Source: Trileptium ribeirensis (taxonomy: Eukaryota > Nematoda > Enoplea > Enoplida > Thoracostomopsidae). Taken from it: a stretch of 64,000 nucleotides of DNA. The notes under the pieces are model-generated. The model made no database searches and was not told where the DNA came from. It worked only from the letters and a program-made list of their open reading frames with translations. Location of the stretch: assembly GCA_030248225.1 (NCBI GenBank), contig JASANE010012823.1, positions 1 through 64,000 on the forward strand. The letters are read 5' to 3'. Each line of letters starts with the position of its first letter. The stretch's first letter is position 1. The position numbers and the translations under genes are program-made. Positions 59,501-64,000 of this stretch are shown piece by piece.

Positions 59501-62500
59501 AGGCGCCGCCGAAATGTTGCTCTGCCAGACATCAGCTCCAATGTCACAACGCTTCTTCGTGACGGAATCCAGTTGAAAACAACAGCAGAGAAGAATGCTG
59601 GTCGGTTGAAGAAGATGGAAATGCGCTAGAAAGAAACCGAGCGTGTGCAGCAGAGGAATTAAGAATTCGGTATTGGCATCACGGGAAGTGTTGACAGTGA
59701 AGGTGAAGACGATGACGACTGTGTGGTGTTGGATCGCCAAGATTTGTATGGATACCTATCGGACGATGATTTCGATGGCTTTGAAATGGCTGACCTTGTT
59801 GATGCGCTCCCCCCGCCTCCTGGAGACGAGGATGTCACCCCATCTGAAGGGGTGGATCCGACCGGAGGGGGTGACGACGAGTAGCCTCGTGACGAGGCAA
59901 TCCCGACCTGTAGGGTCGGGTCCGGGTGGGTGGGGGGCGGAGGTAGGGTGGCAGCGTGGCCCGGACGGTTGGCGTTCACTGGGGTGGTGCGAGGTGGTGT
60001 TCTCTCGGATGTTCACTTGCGGCGACAACGTCCATCAAGAGTACCACGATCGTCCGGACAGCGCCAATAAACTGGCAGAGAAGAGAAAGAATGGCAGGGG
60101 TCCGAGTGCTTGGAACGAAGGCTTAATGGTAAGCAACTTTTCAATCCACACTCGCTGTCGCTGTATTTAGTAAAAATAGTGAGCGTGGTTTGTGGTTTCA
60201 ATAATATCAAGAGATATTTGCGTTGTATGCATGTAACCGTATAAAAGAGGACTTGAAATATTGATCTGAGCGAGGCGGCAAAAGAAACTATTTCGTAACA
60301 TTTGCTACGCATTTTACGCTGTTTTCAGGCAAAAGTTGTAAAATAATTGTCGGGCCAAATTTGGCAAAAATAGGGGTCAAAAAACTCGGGGTCGCGGCAA
60401 CTTCAAAATAGGGGTCACAAGCTCGGGGGGGGGAATCGTAAATAGGGGTCAAATTGACCCCGGCCCCCCCTATACGAAAACCCCGGGTCACGAGACATTT
60501 TGTTTGCATGATTATGGTCACAGGACGAAAAAATGGATACTATTTTTTTGGTGAATGCTGAAAATGGCCGTAATGTTGCTTTTAAGGTAATACTCGTGTA
60601 TTATTGTCTTGTCTGGACTTTGGATGATACTCAGAAAGCCAATTTGGATCATTGAAATGATAACTAAGCGCAGAGTGGTTACACTCGCCCCGTTCCCTCT
60701 CACTATGCGAGTTACTAGCATTATTAGAATAATTATACATATCAAAATTAATATTTTTATCACAAAAGTATAATTGAAAACATGTGTACCAGTCATGTTT
60801 AATGTTCGTTTATTAACACACGCAATAACCTATGTATTCTATGAATTTTGTTTCAGATTTTAATAGAACGGCTATGCGAATTCATTGTTGGCGACTATCC
60901 GTTTTCACTAAGGAACCTCTGTTTGAAGCTGTTTCTTACAATGGCATCGGTTAGCTGGCCAAATATTTCCTATTTACTACTATGTTGTTGTTCAGCGTAC
61001 CATAGAAAAATTCAGCGAGAACTGCGCTGCTGTATTCAGTTGGTGAATTTAATATTGTAGTGTATTGCAGCATATTTACCACTATATTTATTGTGTTCTA
61101 ATTAATATCGTAGATTAAAACGATCATGTATGGATGTAGCTGACGCATTGCCACAATATAGAACATGAGTTTATTGTTTCGTACGTAAATTTACGGACAC
61201 AAATGATGGAAAACTTTTCTCGAAAAGTTCGCAATCAGTACACGAGAATTTCGCTGACAACAATTATGGAACAATGGTTAATTTTCGTTACATTAGTAGG
61301 GTTACGTTTTTCCGATTTCCATTTAAGAATTGTTTTCATAATAATTATTGAAAATATCTGTGGCAGTTTTAGAAAACATTTTTGTTCATAACATTTTGAA
61401 GTAAGCTTGATTAGCGGTTTCGCTTTCAAAATGAAAGAATGGAGAATCACAAGATCCTTAATTTACGAAAGCCGTCTTATGTGAATGATTTGTGATGTGG
61501 AAAACTTAGCTGTTTGTATGCCCTATTTCTAGCACCATATGAGCACACAGCTAAAGGAAAACTACATAATTTTTCTAATCTCTTTTCTGTGTATGATTTT
61601 ATCCGGATAATGCAAAAAGTACAGCATAGAACTCGTGACACCGATATTTTTTCGTTATTGGGCAATCAATATCAATCCTTTTCTGTTTGATTAATATTAT
61701 GCTCTAGTTATTTATTGCAGGTATCGGATAACGTAAACCAAAACACGTTACTGGAGTATTTTATGATCAATTCCGTGTTCGAAGCTGTTATACAGGTTTG
61801 GTTTTATAATATTATTTCATTAAGGAAAATGTGTGACAATCGCGTTATAACAATTTATTCACAGAAAATCAATATTTCTTCACGGAGCTGTAGCTATAAC
61901 AGTAAATAGCTTTACGATTTTGTCAATTATTGCAATACTTTAATGTCGATTACTGTGACAATGACGGTTTTAATTTTACTCTGAATGTAAAGCTAGAGCT
62001 TGATTGATTGATCCCAATCATTTTTTACAGCAAAGGCAGTTATTATAACTCCATAAGCTTTCCACTGTGTATCGATGCGGTAACAGTTGTTCATCAGGGT
62101 TGTTTAGTTTATTGCGACAAACCGTTATGGACCATGTTCTGTTGAATTAAGGCTTACTGTGTGCTCGTCACTGCCACTAGTATATTTTCGAAGTGGTGTT
62201 ACGCCTAATGTTTTGTGTTTGATAAATTCGGTGTAACAGTTATTAATCAGTGTTGTTTAGTATATTGCGATAAGCCGTTTTGGACTTTGTGTTATTGAAT
62301 TAAGGTTTTCTGTGTGCACATTACTAGTACTTGTCATTTTCGAGGTGGAATTACACTTAATTTTTTGTGTTTGATAAATTCGGTCAAATTCCCGTCTTCC
62401 TGGAATCTTTAACACTAAATAATCCACGGTCAATTAATGAAAATAGTATGACCATTATAATTACATGCTTAAAGTGTAATATCCGTGATTCCTTCCTCCA

Positions 62501-63598
62501 GTGACCAAACACGGGAAGTTTTGAAATCTATAAAAAATTTTTTTGGGAAAATTGTAATTTTAAGAGTCATTTTTACACTGCATGCCTCTTGCGTTTTGAC
62601 TTACTGTATTTGATGCATACCAACCAAATAATTGTTTTATGGTATTTAGCAACTCAACAACCTATAGAGACATTCTAATTACCTACTATTGAAAAATTAG
62701 CAAAATTTTTACTATTTTGGAGCCAAACTTTTCTAACTATTGCTCCGGTACCGTTGCGCAGGCTCAAGAACTCATCCAATCTGGGACTAAGACAGCTAAA
62801 CCAATGTGTTTAGCGGGTTAAATAACTATATAATCCATCATTCACATCCAACAAGTACAAATCTTACTTTGTCAAAATATGAAAAAAAATTTTAATGTCA
62901 ACATGTTAAAAAAATTTAATGTCACTTTTGATGTATTTTTGCATTTTGGCTCAAAGCTCGAAAACACCTCTTCTGATGAAAATGCAAACGTTGTACTTCT
63001 CGATCTATGGATTTATTTTTCTATATTGAGGTCTCATTTTTCGAACCGATGTGTGTGACAAGAGTTATAAATATATTGCTGTTGGACAGCAAATGGCTAA
63101 AATCAGAGTGTCCAATTCGTGTCATGCATATCAGATTATATTAGGAAATCTTTGAGAATGACAAGAAGCAATGTGTGCTATTGATGTATATTACACATAA
63201 TGCATCAAGTCATTTTCGGAGAAATTTCAAGGAGTAATATTAGGATATTTTTTCCGTATGCTACATGTTTTAGATATTTTAAGGTACTTGTAACAATCTT
63301 TTACAAAAATATTTTCACGCTTTAGTACAACGTTTTAGCATTAGAAACTGGTGATAAAATTTTCTAGAGGGGTGAATGGGATTGGGTTCCAGGCTCAGGG
63401 AGAATAATCCCCCTTATGAGCATGTAATGAGCTTGATATGGCCGGGATTTTGATTTTGGGTTTAACTGTATAAGTTAGTAAGGCGTTGCATGCCGTTTGT
63501 GCCCATTTTAGGTACTTGGCTCTGCAACGCTACGTTCAGAGTTTGGACATGATGCAGTGCTTCTGCTTGCTCTCTTGATTAATTACAGGAAATACGAG
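47435..63598 (+). CDS. ARMH3: ARMH3 (C10orf76 family), N-terminal part, 8 exons (gene span)
   Basis: Exons 47435-47530, 51589-51645, 54789-54854, 55876-55959, 57715-57822, 60857-60949, 61721-61795 and 63512-63598 splice in frame to 222 codons and follow the ARMH3 family order closely. Landmarks are GKVVKAYEDLF, NFWDEFFLL, LSSEQLVSVK, IRTVNAIE, GFDMIDLLIGF, LRNLCLKLFL, NQNTLLEYFMINSVFEAVIQ and HDAVLLLALLINYRKYE. The family protein is about 690 residues of armadillo-like helices, so roughly the first third is here and the rest lies beyond the window. In mammals ARMH3 acts at the Golgi with PI4KB and GBF1/Arf1. All seven junctions are phase 0 and every exon is a multiple of three. Introns are 0.77-4.1 kb and transposon-rich. 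Confidence 0.92.
47531..48103. other. ARMH3 intron 1, first part, nothing recognised
   Basis: AT-rich unique sequence downstream of exon 1. No repeats identified. Confidence 0.4.
48105..48340 (+). mobile_element. GC-rich MITE, TGGCTAGTCCAAAC ends, copy 1
   Basis: The inverted ends are TGGCTAGTCCAAAC and GCTTGGACTAGCCA. The interior is C/G-rich with repeated CCCCCGGC words and AACGTCTAAACGCGACAAAA. A partner lacking the left end is at 55123-55355. Confidence 0.8.
48900..49500 (-). pseudogene. Dead LINE reverse transcriptase fragment
   Basis: On the minus strand the pieces follow the order of a non-LTR retrotransposon RT: DQFEVQ (the FEVxxGVRQG region), then IGHNIALLANHANELQSL where the catalytic YADD has become IGHN, then IGFLISGNKTKT (the IN..KTK motif), then IYELCYLEVLT (the F.YLG motif), then IYETGRTRAAFSRMKDI (RI..AR.AF..L..I). 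Two or more frameshifts and stops break it, and the catalytic Asp pair is gone. It resembles RTE/CR1-type elements. It lies antisense in ARMH3 intron 1. Confidence 0.7.
49968..50075. repeat. AT dinucleotide-rich microsatellite
   Basis: Imperfect run of TATATA/ATACATATAT words, able to form hairpins. Embedded in ARMH3 intron 1. Confidence 0.8.
50411..51545 (-). mobile_element. hAT-type MITE, copy 2
   Basis: The ends are CAGGGAGTAACCCGAATTCC and CGGTTCCGGTTATTCCCTG. The interior matches 19104-20185 in reverse complement (for example AACCTGGTCTTCGAAA and TTAAAAATAACTTTTACA). The flanks ATCGGTCC and ATCTGTAC agree at 6 of 8 bases, a worn target duplication. It ends 43 bp before ARMH3 exon 2, so the intron branch point must lie in the last few dozen bases or inside the element. 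Confidence 0.8.
51589..51645 (+). CDS. ARMH3: ARMH3 exon 2
   Basis: Acceptor TTGTTTCAG, donor ACG|GTACGC. The 19 codons GTDPGKNNANFWDEFFLLT match the family segment with FWEELFLM. Too short for ORF-based gene finding. Confidence 0.88.
51646..54788. other. ARMH3 intron 2
   Basis: Mostly unique AT-rich sequence. A C/G-rich block near 53040-53155 carries two diverged copies of a GAGC(T/C)ACC-CCCC-AAG unit. At 53307-53325 is the perfect hairpin CTCTTGGTATAACCAAGAG, whose left half recurs at 53352. ORFs near 54362-54629 lack splice support. Confidence 0.5.
54789..54854 (+). CDS. ARMH3: ARMH3 exon 3
   Basis: Acceptor GGTTTTAG, strong donor AAG|GTGAGT. The 22 codons PQPKELDRLFHGLSSEQLVS plus VK align with the family segment LE.KLESLDGEELMKIK. 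Phase 0 on both sides. Confidence 0.85.
55123..55355 (+). mobile_element. GC-rich MITE, copy 2, left end missing
   Basis: Same family and orientation as 48105-48340, sharing AACGTCTAAACGCGACAAAA and the right end TTTGGACTAGCCA. The TGGCTAGTCC left end is absent. In ARMH3 intron 3. Confidence 0.75.
55876..55959 (+). CDS. ARMH3: ARMH3 exon 4
   Basis: Acceptor AATTTCAG, donor GAA|GTGGGT. The 28 codons SVVNALFSRCVAQIHEEPPT then IRTVNAIE align with [25 protein letters not shown] of the family, with one extra residue before IRTVN. Confidence 0.88.
56219..56674 (-). pseudogene. Unidentified antisense ORF with two in-frame TAG codons
   Basis: One minus-strand frame from 56674 to a TAA at 56219-56221 reads like protein (SCDLDKPVLQECEGFFLTGE, ISVQQIKNLLRSELQNK, VTIRFEGKG, AVVLIVLDRQFSHNQ, GGEAIIAAVVKDRQIG). 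TAG codons interrupt it at 56498-56500 and 56471-56473. The 31 bases between them look like GT...AG, but removing them breaks the frame, so nonsense mutation is the simpler reading. I do not recognise the family. It lies in ARMH3 intron 4. Confidence 0.4.
57061..57295. mobile_element. MITE with GTGTTCACACTGC ends
   Basis: CCGTGTTCACACTGCGGCCG (57061) and CAGTGTTCACACTGCATCCG (57102) on the left are matched by GATCGGATAAGACGCAGTGT with GAATA on the right. In ARMH3 intron 4. Followed to 57600 by loose GTTCG repeats. Confidence 0.65.
57715..57822 (+). CDS. ARMH3: ARMH3 exon 5
   Basis: Acceptor GTTTTTAG, donor AAG|GTAAAC. The 36 codons MLCGMSQGVMVRAKPG, FGFDMIDLLIGF and EWAERQMK match the family TLCALIRG...SGFDIINMLMGFDKAELRMK. 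The most clearly conserved exon in the window together with exon 7. Confidence 0.92.
58171..60488 (+). mobile_element. 2.3-kb GC-shifted element with ACCCGGGGTTTT ends
   Basis: The ends are inverted (ACCCGGGGTTTT at 58171 and AAAACCCCGGGT at 60477-60488). Both flanks repeat the motif AATAGGGGTCA (near 58197, 58253, 60368, 60410, 60440) and poly-G tracts. The interior holds a four-exon pseudogene and a GC-rich 3' part, unlike the AT-rich intron around it. No clear target duplication. It looks like a non-autonomous or decayed DNA transposon carrying a gene, inserted in sense orientation in ARMH3 intron 5. Confidence 0.6.
58586..59884 (+). pseudogene. Four-exon pseudogene inside the intron-5 element
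   Basis: Pieces 58586-58785, 58954-59061, 59186-59311 and 59430-59884 have clean GT-AG junctions, and all join in phase 1. The N-terminus (KKIFDIFGPKRPKTDKTK) resembles the basic leader common in domesticated transposases and zinc-finger proteins. The last exon carries a basic helix (SIWQSRRRRN) and an acidic tail (VDSEGEDDDDC, GYLSDDDFDGFEMADLVDAL). It is broken three ways: an ATG at 58586 out of frame across an A8 run, TAG at 59627-59629, and TAA at 59660-59662. Beyond both stops the frame stays open to TAG 59882. Function unknown. Confidence 0.6.
60857..60949 (+). CDS. ARMH3: ARMH3 exon 6
   Basis: Acceptor TGTTTCAG, donor TCG|GTTAGC. The 31 codons ILIERLCEFIVGDYPFS then LRNLCLKLFLTMAS align with [27 protein letters not shown] of the family. 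Confidence 0.9.
60950..61720. other. ARMH3 intron 6, nothing recognised
   Basis: 771 bp, AT-rich. Several short ORFs on both strands without support. Confidence 0.5.
61721..61795 (+). CDS. ARMH3: ARMH3 exon 7
   Basis: Acceptor TTATTGCAG, donor CAG|GTTTGG. The 25 codons VSDNVNQNTLLEYFMINSVF then EAVIQ are nearly the family segment [25 protein letters not shown]. Confidence 0.95.
62076..62392 (+). repeat. Diverged ~160-bp tandem duplication
   Basis: The two units share GGTGTAACAGTT-type starts, TGTTTAGT-TATTGCGA, TTGAATTAAGG, and TTTTGTGTTTGATAAATTCG at their ends. In ARMH3 intron 7. Confidence 0.75.
62750..63080 (+). repeat. Dispersed repeat, copy 2
   Basis: Diverged relative of 20560-21120 in the same orientation (AGCGGGTTAAATAACTATAT, TTTTGGCTCAAAGCTCGAAA, TTGGACAGCAAATGGCTAAA). 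In ARMH3 intron 7. Confidence 0.5.
63512..63598 (+). CDS. ARMH3: ARMH3 exon 8 (gene continues past the window)
   Basis: Acceptor ATTTTAG, donor GAG|GTAAAT. The 29 codons VLGSATLRSEFGHDAVLLLA then LLINYRKYE match the family [20 protein letters not shown]. The next family residues (SVNPYIVKLSIVDDE) are not in the remaining 400 bp, so the next exon lies to the right. Confidence 0.95.
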
Positions 63599-64000
63599 GT
63601 AAATTTTTGATATTGTATTCATGACGATTAGTACTAGTGGAACCGCATACCTGTTTAATTGCTAACAGATTTTTATGTAATGTTAACTGTGTCACTTAAT
63701 CTGTTGATAGAAAGATGTTGAATACGTTGTTGCATTTAATTTTTATAATATACTGGTGTTGTAAATAAATCTTTTATTTTTGAGAAAGCAGCGTAGCTGT
63801 TCAAGAGTTCAAAACTTGCATTTTAGCATCTTGACTATACTGTAAGGTGCCTTTTATACATACTTGCTGTGCATCCGAATTTCGAAGTGTTTAGATTATA
63901 ATTATCTATGTTGCCGCTCTTCATGAAGAGATTGTGAGAAAAGTTATTACAAAATTCTGGTTTCGGAGCCACCCCAAAACTGGATCTTCGTATCTGGCTC
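63599..64000. other. ARMH3 intron 8, start
   Basis: AT-rich intron sequence up to the window edge. Nothing recognised. Confidence 0.4.

Noticed and set aside
59643..60170. 175-codon ORF, the longest in the window
   Set aside because: It overlaps the pseudogene last exon in another frame and continues into GC-rich non-coding sequence. The acidic frame that continues the spliced exons is the better reading.
1..64000. tRNA, rRNA, CRISPR array or bacterial operon
   Set aside because: No cloverleaf-like sequence, conserved rRNA segment, spaced identical direct repeats or clustered intronless ORFs were noticed. The tandem arrays here have no unique spacers.

Overview
The window is AT-rich eukaryotic DNA from an invertebrate animal. 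It has GT-AG introns of about 0.8-6 kb around very small exons (57-374 bp), short T-rich acceptors (TTTTCAG/TTTTTAG type), and many miniature inverted-repeat elements (MITEs), minisatellites and decayed transposon pieces. No prokaryotic or organellar features, rRNA or tRNA genes were seen. The acceptor style resembles nematodes, but I cannot place the species.

Layout. (1) Positions 1-15968 are one giant near-perfect palindrome: left arm 1-7856, spacer 7857-8109, right arm 8110-15968. Each arm carries, in mirror image, an outward-pointing possible first exon of a secreted protein, a ~160-bp satellite, a ~57-bp minisatellite and two ~0.7-kb MITEs of one family in opposite orientation. No transposase is visible. 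The left end may continue beyond the window. (2) 15969-23600 is repeat-rich: a ~167-bp satellite, MITEs, and a hAT-type MITE with an intact 8-bp target duplication. (3) 23603-34329 (+) holds five exons of an HMG-box gene that resembles HMG20A/HMG20B (BRAF35/iBRAF): basic linker, HMG box, acidic middle, C-terminal coiled coil. Its start codon was not found. (4) 34330-47434 is intergenic or long 3' UTR, with a 13-copy 106-bp tandem array, a fresh 184-bp duplication, MITEs and one decayed ORF. (5) 47435 to beyond the right edge (+) is the N-terminal third of ARMH3 (C10orf76 family): eight exons that splice in frame to 222 codons, all junctions phase 0. Its introns hold a hAT MITE, a dead LINE, a transposon-like element with a four-exon pseudogene, an antisense decayed ORF and several MITEs.

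Function. The two recognisable genes have unrelated jobs: chromatin regulation for the HMG20-like protein, and Golgi PI4KB/GBF1-linked membrane traffic for ARMH3. Nothing suggests they work together. The most unusual object is the 16-kb foldback palindrome. Second is the alternating inverted-repeat arrangement around the first two visible HMG-gene exons, which could shape their splicing.
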